DNA from: Angelobacter sp036557225
Lineage (GTDB): Bacteria; Acidobacteriota; Terriglobia; Terriglobales; Acidobacteriaceae
Length of the DNA stretch: 46,228 bases
Reading direction: 5' to 3'
Assembly: GCA_036557225.1 (NCBI GenBank)
Contig: DATBHX010000116.1
Coordinates: forward strand, 1 to 46,228
This document shows, piece after piece, positions 1 to 6,963 of this stretch. The notes beneath the pieces are model-generated. The model was not told the DNA's origin, ran no database searches, and saw nothing but the letters and a program-made list of their open reading frames with translations. Each line of letters opens with the position of its first letter. The first letter of the stretch is position 1. The position numbers and the translations under genes are program-made.

Positions 1-220
1 GAAAGCTCTCGAGCGAAGTGCGGTTGGCCTTGTCATAAGAGGCTTTGAAGATATACGGCACTTTTAGCTTGCGGGCCACGGCGCTGATAGCGTGGGCCAT
101 CTTGAGCGCGTGGGCCTCGCTTTCAATTACGCAGGGGCCGGCGATGAGGAAGAGCTTGTCCCCAACACTCAGGTTCTCCATTACAAATGACGGTCTCGGC
201 TCCACAGAATCTTCTTTCAT
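1..220 (-). CDS. kdsA: 3-deoxy-8-phosphooctulonate synthase, N-terminal part (cut by window edge)
   Basis: KdsA condenses phosphoenolpyruvate with arabinose-5-phosphate to make KDO-8-phosphate, a precursor of the lipopolysaccharide inner core, in the cytoplasm. About 73 codons are visible from an ATG at 220. The translation carries the family's N-terminal landmarks: LFLIAGPCVIES, then a run ending YIFKASYDKANRTS, which holds substrate-binding Lys and Asn residues. The stop lies outside the window. It follows pyrG on the same strand after about 120 bases, an arrangement seen in many bacteria, so it may be cotranscribed with pyrG. No clear Shine-Dalgarno sequence precedes the ATG, and the upstream gap holds a repeat, so the start is less certain than the identity. 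Confidence 0.9.
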   Translation of the reverse strand, partial: MKEDSVEPRPSFVMENLSVGDKLFLIAGPCVIESEAHALKMAHAISAVARKLKVPYIFKASYDKANRTSLESF

Positions 221-230
221 TGGCAATTGA

Positions 231-330
231 GTAATCGGGTAATCCGGTAATTGAAGACCGTACACAGGACACCCTGAAAGATATTGCCCGCGATTCGGGT
301 CAAATTACCCGATTACCAGATTACCCGATT
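231..330. repeat. Inverted ATTACCCGATTACC-type repeat between pyrG and kdsA
   Basis: The left arm (231-252) reads GTAATCGGGTAATCC and onward. The right arm (303-330) contains ATTACCCGATTACC twice in slightly different form, so it is close to the reverse complement of the left arm. The arms could pair into an imperfect hairpin across a spacer of about 50 bases. It looks like a short interspersed repeat rather than a classical terminator, since no T-tract follows. Confidence 0.6.
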
Positions 331-340
331 TCCAATCGCG

Positions 341-2020
341 TTATCTCCTCACAATCCGCTCCGGCCTTAAGAACATCTCCACATCTTCCGTGGTACGAGT
401 GTCGCGGCGCTGTTGCCGGTTTTCATAGCTGGCTTTGATGAAGCTCGAGAAGAGCGGATGCGGCTCCAAGGGCTTGGATTTGAATTCCGGATGGAACTGG
501 CAGCCCAGGAAATATGGGTGGTCGGGAATCTCTACGATCTCGACATAGGTTCCGTCGGGCGTCGCGCCGGTGATCCGCATGCCGCCGCCGGTGAGCACAG
601 CTTCATATTCACGGTTGAATTCGTAGCGATGGCGATGGCGTTCGCTGATCTCCATAGCGCCGTATGCTTTGGCCGCCTGGCTGTTGGGCTCCAGCTTGCA
701 CGTCCAGGCGCCCAGGCGCATGGTGCCGCCAAGCTCGTCGATACCGGTCAACTCACGCAGCTTATAAATGATGCGGTGCGGCGTGGCCTGGTCAAATTCA
801 CTGGAGTTGGCTTCATCCAGGCCGCAGACGTTGCGCGCAAACTCGATGCATGCCGTCTGCATGCCCAGGCAGATGCCGAAATACGGAACTTTCCTTTCCC
901 GCGCGTAGCGGATGCCATTCAGCATGCCTTCAATCCCGCGTTTGCCGAAGCCGCCGGGCACCAGGATGCCGTCAAAACCTTCGAGCTGCATCTCGTAGTC
1001 GCGATTGCCGTCTTTGCTCTCCAGGCCCTCGGCTTCCACCCAGGTCAGATTGAGCTTCAGGTTGTGTGCCACCGCCCCGTGGATCAGCGCTTCTTTGAGC
1101 GATTTGTATGAGTCCTCATACTCCACATACTTGCCGACAATGCCGATATGGACTTCATCCTTCGGGTTATAGATGCGCTGCATCAGGTCTTCCCAGCGCG
1201 CCAGCTCGGGCTGCTTTGAGTCGATACGCAGGTAACGCAGCACCAGCGTGTCCACGCCTTCACGGGCAAACACCAGCGGCACTTCATAGATGGAAGCAAC
1301 GTCTTTAGCGGTGATGACGGCCTCATCTTCCACGTTGCAGAAGAGAGCAATCTTGGATTTGAGGTCGCGCGAAAGGAAGCGGTCGGTGCGGCAGAGCAGA
1401 ATGTCCGGCTGAATTCCAATGCTGAGCAGCTCTTTCACCGAGTGCTGTGTGGGCTTGGTCTTGAGCTCACCGGCGGCCCCGATCCACGGTACCAGCGTGA
1501 CGTGGATGAACAGCGTGTTGTCGCGGCCAAGCTCCTGGCGCATCTGGCGGATGGCTTCAAGGAACGGCAACGATTCGATATCGCCGACCGTGCCGCCGAT
1601 CTCCACCAGAGCCACGTCTACATCCTGCGCGACTTTTTTCATCGCGGCTTTGATTTCGTTGGTAACGTGCGGAATCACCTGCACGGTTTTTCCCAGGTAA
1701 TCGCCGCGACGCTCCTTGGTGATGATCTGCTCGTAAATCCGGCCGGTGGTCCAGTTGTTATCGCGGGAGAGGCGGGCGTGAGTGAAACGCTCATAGTGGC
1801 CCAGATCGAGATCGGTTTCGGCGCCGTCGTCAGTCACAAAGACCTCGCCGTGCTGAAACGGCGACATGGTGCCCGGATCGACGTTGAGATACGGGTCAAA
1901 CTTCATCAGGTTGACCTTGAGGCCGCGGCTCTCGAGCAGGCAACCGATGGAAGCTGCTGCCAGTCCCTTGCCCAGTGAAGACACAACGCCGCCGGTCACG
2001 AAAACGTATTTCGCTGCCAT
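341..2020 (-). CDS. pyrG: CTP synthase (glutamine-hydrolysing)
   Basis: PyrG makes CTP from UTP, ATP and glutamine, the last step of de novo pyrimidine nucleotide synthesis. The 559-residue product is close to the usual 535-550. The N-terminal synthase domain has the P-loop-like GGVVSSLGKGLAAASIG and the signature stretch FVTDDGAETDLDLGHYERF. The C-terminal class I glutamine amidotransferase domain (from about residue 300) has the nucleophile in YFGICLGMQTA and the catalytic His/Glu in QFHPEFKSKP. The ATG at 2020 is preceded by GAGGAATTC, a good ribosome binding site. The short tail ending RPERIVRR goes slightly beyond the usual C-terminus. kdsA lies downstream; a small plus-strand gene diverges upstream. 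Confidence 0.98.
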   Translation of the reverse strand: MAAKYVFVTGGVVSSLGKGLAAASIGCLLESRGLKVNLMKFDPYLNVDPGTMSPFQHGEVFVTDDGAETDLDLGHYERFTHARLSRDNNWTTGRIYEQIITKERRGDYLGKTVQVIPHVTNEIKAAMKKVAQDVDVALVEIGGTVGDIESLPFLEAIRQMRQELGRDNTLFIHVTLVPWIGAAGELKTKPTQHSVKELLSIGIQPDILLCRTDRFLSRDLKSKIALFCNVEDEAVITAKDVASIYEVPLVFAREGVDTLVLRYLRIDSKQPELARWEDLMQRIYNPKDEVHIGIVGKYVEYEDSYKSLKEALIHGAVAHNLKLNLTWVEAEGLESKDGNRDYEMQLEGFDGILVPGGFGKRGIEGMLNGIRYARERKVPYFGICLGMQTACIEFARNVCGLDEANSSEFDQATPHRIIYKLRELTGIDELGGTMRLGAWTCKLEPNSQAAKAYGAMEISERHRHRYEFNREYEAVLTGGGMRITGATPDGTYVEIVEIPDHPYFLGCQFHPEFKSKPLEPHPLFSSFIKASYENRQQRRDTRTTEDVEMFLRPERIVRR

Positions 2021-2254
2021 GAATTCCTCGCCCAGTTGGATTGTGCGCAGCCCCGTGAGAATGCAGAAGTGATTTTTGGGGGTTCGATTCCCCGGCTCGG
2101 AATTGGCTTATGCCAGTGGCCAAGGAACCTATTGGGGTGCACGATCAATTATACAAGAAGTGGGCTGTGGAAAGGTGAGGAGAATTGCCCCGGGCGGACT
2201 TTCTTGACAATTGCGAGGAGAAGGACTGAAATCGGCGCCGAGGAAGAACAAAGA

Positions 2255-2497
2255 ATGGCCGACCCACTTGAAGAGATCATCGTGAAACAAAGAGTCGCGA
2301 GGGCTGCCAGTTTGGTAGCAGGACCCAAAAAGCTCTTTGTCTCCAACGTTTCCGCAGCCGGTGCCACATGGACCATTCACTTCATTGGCGCACCCAAAAA
2401 CTATCAAGTTAGTATCGAAGCCAGCGTCGATGACAATGAAGACGCGATTGGCCGAAGAATCGAAAAGGTACTGGAACGTGAGATGGCAAGGCCGTAA
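2255..2497 (+). CDS. Small conserved-looking hypothetical protein (80 aa)
   Basis: No family recognised. The open frame begins far upstream at 2036, but that part reads like noise; the ATG at 2255 (MADPLEEIIVKQRVARA) follows GAGG about 11 bases upstream and gives an 80-residue soluble protein. The middle alternates hydrophobic residues (ATWTIHFIGAPKNYQVSI), suggesting a small beta-sheet, then an acidic turn and a C-terminal helix ending EKVLEREMARP. There is no signal peptide, transmembrane segment or cysteine cluster. It is divergent from pyrG and convergent with the GvpG-like gene. Confidence 0.5.
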   Translation: MADPLEEIIVKQRVARAASLVAGPKKLFVSNVSAAGATWTIHFIGAPKNYQVSIEASVDDNEDAIGRRIEKVLEREMARP

Positions 2498-2516
2498 CGT
2501 TCTAAATGTGCAGAAG

Positions 2517-2870
2517 TTATTTTTCCTGATTCTCGTCAGGGTCCCAGGTGATGGAAGCCCCGGAGCCTTCCTGAACGGCTGAGCCGGTGATGCCGCCGGC
2601 CAGAGCGTCAGGGTCGCCGCCGGCGAGTTCTATTTTGCGGCGCTGGACCTCGCGGATCTCGCGCAGAATGGCCGCTTCTGCCTCAAGATATTGCTCTTCA
2701 GTGATGGAGCCGTCTTCCAGTTGGACTTGCAGAGCGAGAAGCTGTTCTTTCAGAGGGGCATCATCGGTCCATTGCTCTTCCGCGACCTTGAGCAGGGTAC
2801 GCATGATGAAATTCCAGCCCTTGAACGGCGCTAAGAGCAAATCATCAATGAGCAGCAAGGTCGCCTCCAC
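2517..2870 (-). CDS. GvpG-like gas vesicle family protein
   Basis: The 117-residue product resembles the gas vesicle protein G family: an N-terminal hydrophobic block (LLLIDDLLLAPFKGWNFI), a helix with RTLLKVAEEQ, then a charged helix LQVQLEDGSITEEQYLEAEA followed by a second charged helix. The GxISEEEF-like pattern is typical of GvpG. GvpG is an accessory protein of gas vesicle assembly in canonical gvp clusters, but no gvpA or other gvp gene is in this window, so the role here is unknown. The start at 2870 is GTG; its first codons lie inside a repeat-bearing segment. It is downstream of pgsA on the same strand, with a broken paralogue between them. The C-terminal 30 residues are polar and unlike the family core. 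Confidence 0.65.
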   Translation of the reverse strand: MEATLLLIDDLLLAPFKGWNFIMRTLLKVAEEQWTDDAPLKEQLLALQVQLEDGSITEEQYLEAEAAILREIREVQRRKIELAGGDPDALAGGITGSAVQEGSGASITWDPDENQEK

Positions 2871-2997
2871 GCTGTTGGGAGATCCCTCGGCTACGCTCGG
2901 GATTTCGCCTGCGGGCTCCCGCTTCGCTCACGTCCGCAAAACGGCTCAAGTTCCAGCCTTTGAATGGGGCGAGCAATAGGTCGTCGATAAGAAGCAT
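2845..2997 (-). pseudogene. Truncated GvpG-like copy interrupted by an interspersed repeat
   Basis: From an ATG at 2997 the frame reads MLLIDDLLLAPFKGWN, identical in protein to residues 5-20 of the intact downstream copy apart from the initial Met. It then runs into repeat-derived sequence (SRFADVSEAGARRRNPERS) and stops at 2845, inside the next gene. The DNA of the two copies differs at many codon positions while the protein block is the same, so this is an old paralogue or a block held by selection, not a recent duplication. It begins 12 bases after the pgsA stop codon. A functional 50-aa peptide cannot be excluded. Confidence 0.5.
2871..2948. repeat. Interspersed GC-rich repeat, GATCCCTCGGCTACGCTCGG type
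   Basis: The stretch contains GAGATCCCTCGGCTACGCTC followed by GGGATTTCGCC and CGGGCTCCCGCTTCGCTCAC, i.e. two short palindromic modules. Related modules occur near 18385-18510 and 25630-25662. Here it sits inside the broken GvpG-like copy and appears to be the interrupting sequence. Confidence 0.55.
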
Positions 2998-3009
2998 ATT
3001 CGTCCGATG

Positions 3010-3699
3010 TCAGTGCACGTTGGCCGGGTTGTTGGCTTCGGCCTGTTGCAGCGCCTTTTTCTTGCGCCGGCTCAGAATAAAAGGACGACGACGGCGGCGC
3101 TCCACGCGCTTATCAATCTTCTTCCAGAAGCCCCAGAAATAATCGACCGCGGAGATGATGGAGACAGCCGCCATAAACCAGATGGCCATCTTGGCCACCA
3201 GGTCAACGGAAAGAACAAAAGAGAAGAAGCCGAAATTGAAATTCCATACGTCCCAGCGAATGGCCAGGATGGCCGCGACGACGGAGACGATCTGTACCAC
3301 CATCTTGAGCTTGCCCAGCTCGCTGGCTTCAATGGTGAAGCCTTCTGAGGCAGCGATGGAACGCAGTCCGGAGATAAGAAATTCGCGGCCGATGATCAGC
3401 ACCACGATCCAGACATTCACGATGTCCGGCACCAGACGCAGCAGCGTGATGTAGCAGGCGGCAATCATCAGCTTGTCCGCCAGCGGATCGAGCAGCATGC
3501 CCATGGTGGTGATCTGCCCGCGGCGGCGCGCCAGGTAGCCGTCAAGGCCGTCCGTGATTGAGGCCAGAATAAAGATGGCCGAAGCGAGGACCACACGCAG
3601 GGTATGGTTGCGCGCGCTGAAGAAAGGCGTGGTGAGAATCCACATGATCAGCGGGATGGCGGCGATCCGTGAGAGCGTGATGTAGTTGGGCAGGTTCAC
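3010..3699 (-). CDS. pgsA: CDP-diacylglycerol--glycerol-3-phosphate 3-phosphatidyltransferase
   Basis: PgsA transfers a phosphatidyl group from CDP-diacylglycerol to glycerol-3-phosphate, the committed step to phosphatidylglycerol, in the inner membrane. The CDP-alcohol phosphotransferase signature DG-x2-AR-x8-G-x3-D-x3-D is visible as DGLDGYLARRRGQ followed by TTMGMLLDPLADK at about residues 50-75. The N-terminus MNLPNYITLSRIAAIPLIMW is typical, and several hydrophobic segments follow (around residues 30-50, 78-100, 130-150 and 165-185). The C-terminus is a very basic tail (KKIDKRVERRRRRPF), longer than in many homologues. A small gene lies 81 bases upstream on the same strand and GvpG-like genes lie directly downstream. 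Confidence 0.95.
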   Translation of the reverse strand: MNLPNYITLSRIAAIPLIMWILTTPFFSARNHTLRVVLASAIFILASITDGLDGYLARRRGQITTMGMLLDPLADKLMIAACYITLLRLVPDIVNVWIVVLIIGREFLISGLRSIAASEGFTIEASELGKLKMVVQIVSVVAAILAIRWDVWNFNFGFFSFVLSVDLVAKMAIWFMAAVSIISAVDYFWGFWKKIDKRVERRRRRPFILSRRKKKALQQAEANNPANVH

Positions 3700-3780
3700 T
3701 GGGACCAGGGGACTCGAGAAAGTTCAGATGCCCCGATTATATCCTTGGATTTTGGCTTCTGGGCAAACGGAAACTGTTCG

Positions 3781-3993
3781 CTATTTCTTTCCATTAATAG
3801 TGGCCAGGCAGCGAGTATACAGTTCCATCAGGTGAGTGGCATAGTCTTCTGATTTGTTCTCCGTACCGCCGTGGAAGCCGGCGCTGGAAGCCGCCGTCTT
3901 GCCATAGTTGGTGGTGGCGGCAATGAACTTCATCATGTCCAGAGCAATATCCTCATTACGGCGCGAGCCGATCATTCCTGCAAGTGCGTCCAT
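3781..3993 (-). CDS. Small hypothetical protein (70 aa) upstream of pgsA
   Basis: No family recognised. The 70-residue product starts MDALAGMIGSRRNEDIALDM and includes FIAATTNYGKTAASSAGFHG and a short helix HLMELYTRCLATINGKK. It is soluble with no signal peptide. A strong Shine-Dalgarno (GGAGGAACC directly before the ATG at 3993) supports a real gene. It is upstream of pgsA on the same strand, with an 81-base gap, so cotranscription is plausible. Confidence 0.6.
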   Translation of the reverse strand: MDALAGMIGSRRNEDIALDMMKFIAATTNYGKTAASSAGFHGGTENKSEDYATHLMELYTRCLATINGKK

Positions 3994-4043
3994 GGTTCCT
4001 CCAAGAGAAGACGTAAAACTCTATTTTAGCGGGTGGAAGACAA

Positions 4044-4195
4044 GCAGTCAGCACTCAACCATCAGCAGTCAGCAATCAGCAATTAGAATTCAGCCAAACA
4101 TTCATTGCTAAGACCGCAATGAGAGCAAAGGATTTGAACCTGCTTTGCATTACCTTTGCGGCCTTCGCGCCCTTAGCGGTAAAAATTCGGGACTG
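4044..4195. repeat. Two adjacent low-complexity interspersed repeats
   Basis: Around 4047-4088 the sequence is built from near-repeats of CAGCAGTCAGCAATCAGCAA. From about 4110 to 4190 it holds a GCAAAGG...CCTTTGCGGCCTTCGCGCCC phrase, a type widely found between genes in Acidobacteriota and some Deltaproteobacteria. Neither has coding character. They fill the gap upstream of the phosphatase gene. Confidence 0.5.
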
Positions 4196-4253
4196 CTGAT
4201 TGCGGCAGTGCTGGCTACTGAGTGCTCTCACGCTACCTGCTACCATTAGATTC

Positions 4254-4715
4254 ATGGACATGACCTGGGTGACGGACCGTATTGCCGTCGGAGGCGGAAT
4301 ATGGAACAGCGAGAACATGGCAACACTGGTGAAACGCGGGGTCACGCATGTCATCAACATGCAGATTGAGTTTGACGATCGCCCGCTGGCGCAAGGCTAT
4401 CCGGTCCAGGTCCTGCATAATCCAACCGATGACGACTTCCTACCCAAGCCGCCGCAATTGTTCCAGAACGGCGTACAGTTCGCTCTGGAAGCACTGGAAG
4501 AGCCCGCGAGCAAAGTCTACATCCACTGCGCGGCCGGCGTACACCGCGCCCCCATGATGACCCTGGCGCTTCTGCGCGTGCTGGGCTGGCCACTCGAAGA
4601 CGCAAAAGAGTTGATCGTGCAGCAGCGTTACGTAGTGGACTTTGCCGATGTATACGTGGAGAGCGTGGAGAATTTCGTGAACGCCTATAACGGCTCTCCG
4701 AAGTCCCGACCCTGA
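4254..4715 (+). CDS. Dual-specificity protein phosphatase family protein
   Basis: The 153-residue product has the cysteine-phosphatase P-loop HCAAGVHRAP (HC-x5-R form) near residue 104, preceded by a conserved-looking acidic loop (NPTDDDFLPKPPQL) that could supply the general acid. The N-terminus MDMTWVTDRIAVGGG is typical of small dual-specificity phosphatases, which remove phosphate from Ser/Thr/Tyr residues or other phosphorylated ligands in the cytoplasm. The open frame extends upstream to 4200, but the family alignment favours the ATG at 4254 or 4260. No strong Shine-Dalgarno is seen. The last residues (GSPKSRP) and the stop codon are encoded by an intergenic repeat arm, so the natural C-terminus has been altered or fixed by repeat sequence. 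Confidence 0.85.
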   Translation: MDMTWVTDRIAVGGGIWNSENMATLVKRGVTHVINMQIEFDDRPLAQGYPVQVLHNPTDDDFLPKPPQLFQNGVQFALEALEEPASKVYIHCAAGVHRAPMMTLALLRVLGWPLEDAKELIVQQRYVVDFADVYVESVENFVNAYNGSPKSRP

Positions 4716-4877
4716 GCTTGTCGAAGGGGAGGGAACCCTGTCGGTACGTTAGCTTGAGGGCCTGGATAGAAACTACAGAGATTCTCGTCGACTGGGGCTG
4801 TCAACCCTTCTCGGCCCAGTATTCCTTTCCGGCAATAGGGATTCTCCCCTTCGGCAAGCTCAGGGTCGGAACTTCGG
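4698..4877. repeat. Inverted pair of CCGACCCTGAGCTTGTCGAAGG repeats
   Basis: The left arm is 4698-4739 and the right arm 4837-4877. Read in reverse complement, the right arm matches the left over about 40 bases with only a few differences (core CCGACCCTGAGCTTG then CCGAAGGGG). The roughly 97-base centre is not repeated. The structure could fold into a long hairpin and looks like a paired REP-like or MITE-like element between two genes. Confidence 0.75.
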
Positions 4878-4911
4878 AAAGAAGCTGATAGCCAAATGCT
4901 AAAATCCCGCC

Positions 4912-5751
4912 ATGCCCGTGGAGGCGGTCCAGCACGTACGGCGAATGCGCGGCGGCGCACAGGCGCACCTCATGCGGGCTGACGACGGCCACTTTTACGT
5001 GGTCAAGTTCCAAAGCAATCCGCAGCACCTGCGTGTGCTCGCCAATGAGTTGCTTGCCACAAGGCTGGCAGAGCGCACAGGGTTGCCTGTGCCGGTGACC
5101 GAGATCGTGAAAGTCGACGCCTGGCTGATTGAAAACACTCCTGAGTTGCGCACGGACATGGCCGGCTTCGCAAGACCTTGCAAATCCGGACTGCAGTTCG
5201 GAGCGCGTTATGTTTGCGATCCCGCCGAGGGCCAGGCCTTTGACTACCTGCCGGAGAACATGCTGGCCAGGGTCCGCAATCTGGCCGCCTTTGCCGGTAT
5301 GCTGGTGGTGGACAAATGGCTGGGCAACGCCAACGGGCGCCAGGCCGTCTTCTGGAAGAAGACACAGGAGCGCAAATATACGGCCACGTTCATCGACCAG
5401 GGCTATTGCTTCAACGCCGGCGAGTGGAACTTCCCTGACTCGGCGCTACGCGGTGTGTATGCGCGCAATTATGTTTATCAAGAGGTACGCGGATGGGAGT
5501 CGATGGAGCCGTGGCTGTCGCGAGTAGAGAACTTTGATCCAGCCATAGTTCATGAAATCGCGGGCGATATTCCTCCGGAATGGACAGGCAATGACTGGGA
5601 CGCACTGGAGAAACTGGTGCAGGCAGTGGTCGAGCGGCGCAGCAAAGTACGTGACTTGATCACGGCGTTTCGCAACTCGACTCGTCAGCCTTTTCCCGCA
5701 TGGGGGCAGCCCGTAGCCAAAGTGCCCGCGCGCAAGCAGGCGGTGCAATGA
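4912..5751 (+). CDS. HipA-like kinase domain protein
   Basis: The 279-residue protein resembles stand-alone HipA-like kinases (HipA_2 type). Visible features are a nucleotide-lysine strand YVVKFQSNP at about residues 28-36, a helix VLANELLATRLAERTGLPVP, a catalytic-loop-like DKWLGNANGRQAVFW near residue 140, and a metal-binding DFG-like segment ATFIDQGYCF near residue 160. In many relatives the loop reads N-x-D-R; here it is NANGRQ, so activity should not be assumed. It lacks the N-terminal HipA domain, and no HipB-type DNA-binding partner is adjacent. It overlaps the next gene by four bases (ATGA), which implies translational coupling. HipA kinases phosphorylate proteins in toxin-antitoxin systems; the role of this subfamily is unclear. 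Confidence 0.8.
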   Translation: MPVEAVQHVRRMRGGAQAHLMRADDGHFYVVKFQSNPQHLRVLANELLATRLAERTGLPVPVTEIVKVDAWLIENTPELRTDMAGFARPCKSGLQFGARYVCDPAEGQAFDYLPENMLARVRNLAAFAGMLVVDKWLGNANGRQAVFWKKTQERKYTATFIDQGYCFNAGEWNFPDSALRGVYARNYVYQEVRGWESMEPWLSRVENFDPAIVHEIAGDIPPEWTGNDWDALEKLVQAVVERRSKVRDLITAFRNSTRQPFPAWGQPVAKVPARKQAVQ

Positions 5752-6554
5752 TGGAAGGCAAACAACAATGTCGGTTTTTCCTGCTGCGCTACGCGCCTGA
5801 CGCGGTCAAGAACGAGTTTGTGAACATCGGGCTGGTGCTGCTGCCGCCGGCAGGCGGCGCAGAGGTGCGCTTCACGCATGACTGGTCGCGCGTGCGCTGT
5901 CTTGATCCACAGGCTGACGTGGAAGTCTTGGAGGCGCTGGAGACTGACCTGCGCGAAAAACTGCGGGAGATGAACGGCGACCACGAGTTCATTCTGCGGC
6001 GCATTCAAGATTCGTTTTCCAACGCGCTGCAGCCAACCGAATTCCAGGGCTGCCTGGCGGAGTCACCCGCGGCCGAGGCCGATGAGTTGGCACGGCTTTA
6101 CCTGGAGCGTCCGCGAATCCGGCAGATGCGCGCCATAAGTTCACGCCAGATGATCTACCAGCGGATGCAGGAGGAATTTGAAAGCGCGGGCGTCTGGCCG
6201 TTGATGTGGCGGGCGGTGCCGGTGGCGCGCTATACACGCAGCGGCGATCCGTTGAAGATCGATTGCGGCTACAGTCCGAATGGGACGGTCAAGCTGTTTC
6301 ATGCTGTGTCGCTGACAACGGATGTGAATGCGGCGAAGGTCCTGGCGTTCACCTATCCGCAGCTGCGTGAAGGGATTGAAAAAGCTGAAAGCAAGCAGAC
6401 GCAGTTAACCGCGGTGGTCGAAGAAGAACTGCCTGCCGGTGATGTTGTGAGCTTTGCCCGGGAGACACTGGAAGACCACTCGATCCAGGTTGCCTCCGTT
6501 CGTGAGTTGCCGCGCATCGCGGCTGCGGCCGCGCGGGAACTGGGGATTCGTTAA
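5748..6554 (+). CDS. DUF3037-type protein paired with HipA-like kinase
   Basis: The 268-residue product starts MMEGKQQCRFFLLRYAPDAV and continues KNEFVNIGLVLL, the hallmark N-terminal pattern of DUF3037 proteins. A middle segment is charged and helical (ETDLREKLREMNGDHEFILR), and the C-terminal half is alpha/beta without recognisable catalytic residues. The tandem ATGATG at 5748 offers two starts; the first overlaps the kinase stop codon. DUF3037 proteins are repeatedly found next to HipA-like kinases, so a shared function is likely, perhaps as a kinase substrate or partner. That role is inference. Confidence 0.8.
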   Translation: MMEGKQQCRFFLLRYAPDAVKNEFVNIGLVLLPPAGGAEVRFTHDWSRVRCLDPQADVEVLEALETDLREKLREMNGDHEFILRRIQDSFSNALQPTEFQGCLAESPAAEADELARLYLERPRIRQMRAISSRQMIYQRMQEEFESAGVWPLMWRAVPVARYTRSGDPLKIDCGYSPNGTVKLFHAVSLTTDVNAAKVLAFTYPQLREGIEKAESKQTQLTAVVEEELPAGDVVSFARETLEDHSIQVASVRELPRIAAAAARELGIR

Positions 6555-6576
6555 AACGAGATTGACGATGGCACGA

Positions 6577-6804
6577 TTATGCGACGGAACGTAGCCCTCG
6601 GTCCGCTTCATCTCTCTTCCCGATCACGCCAATCGCAAGAGGCACCGTAGTCAGGCCTCCCACCAGCGTCAAGGCCAATCCGGCAGCTTTCTTTTGATCG
6701 TTACTCAGTCGCCGCGAAAGCAACAGGCCGATCCCCACGCCGAGAGCAACACGAGTACCGGCAATAAGGATGATCTCTGCAATACTGAATTTTTTCTCTG
6801 TCAT
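6577..6804 (-). CDS. Small membrane protein (75 aa)
   Basis: No family recognised. Two hydrophobic segments are visible (around residues 6-31, including IILIAGTRVALGVGIGLLLS, and residues 42-60, ALTLVGGLTTVPLAIGVIG), separated by a short charged loop RRLSNDQKKAAG; the tail is charged. The open frame reaches an ATG at 6828, but AGAGGAAAC stands directly before the ATG at 6804 (MTEKKFSIAE), which makes that the better start. It is convergent with the DUF3037-type gene. Confidence 0.6.
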   Translation of the reverse strand: MTEKKFSIAEIILIAGTRVALGVGIGLLLSRRLSNDQKKAAGLALTLVGGLTTVPLAIGVIGKRDEADRGLRSVA

Positions 6805-6908
6805 GTTTCCTCTTCTCTCCTTTTGCAAGCTATCGATAGTTTTGGATGTATCAGCCTGTTCTCAAGATCGCTTGCTCAAAGCAAACTCTTTACAAAATCG
6901 CATTCCGA

Positions 6909-6941
6909 GCAAAATAAAAATGCCCCGGCTTTCGCCGGGGC
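6909..6941 (-). terminator. Intrinsic terminator of the protease-lipoprotein gene
   Basis: On the minus strand a perfect GC-rich stem (GCCCCGGC/GCCGGGGC, loop GAAA) at 6922-6941 is followed by ATTTTTATTTT. It lies about 20 bases past the stop codon at 6964. This is a textbook rho-independent terminator. Confidence 0.9.
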
Positions 6942-6963
6942 GGGCTGATTCACAACTTGGTTA

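Noticed and set aside
413..1111. Plus-strand frame of 232 codons inside pyrG
   Set aside because: It is antisense to strong pyrG motifs and has no family features of its own.
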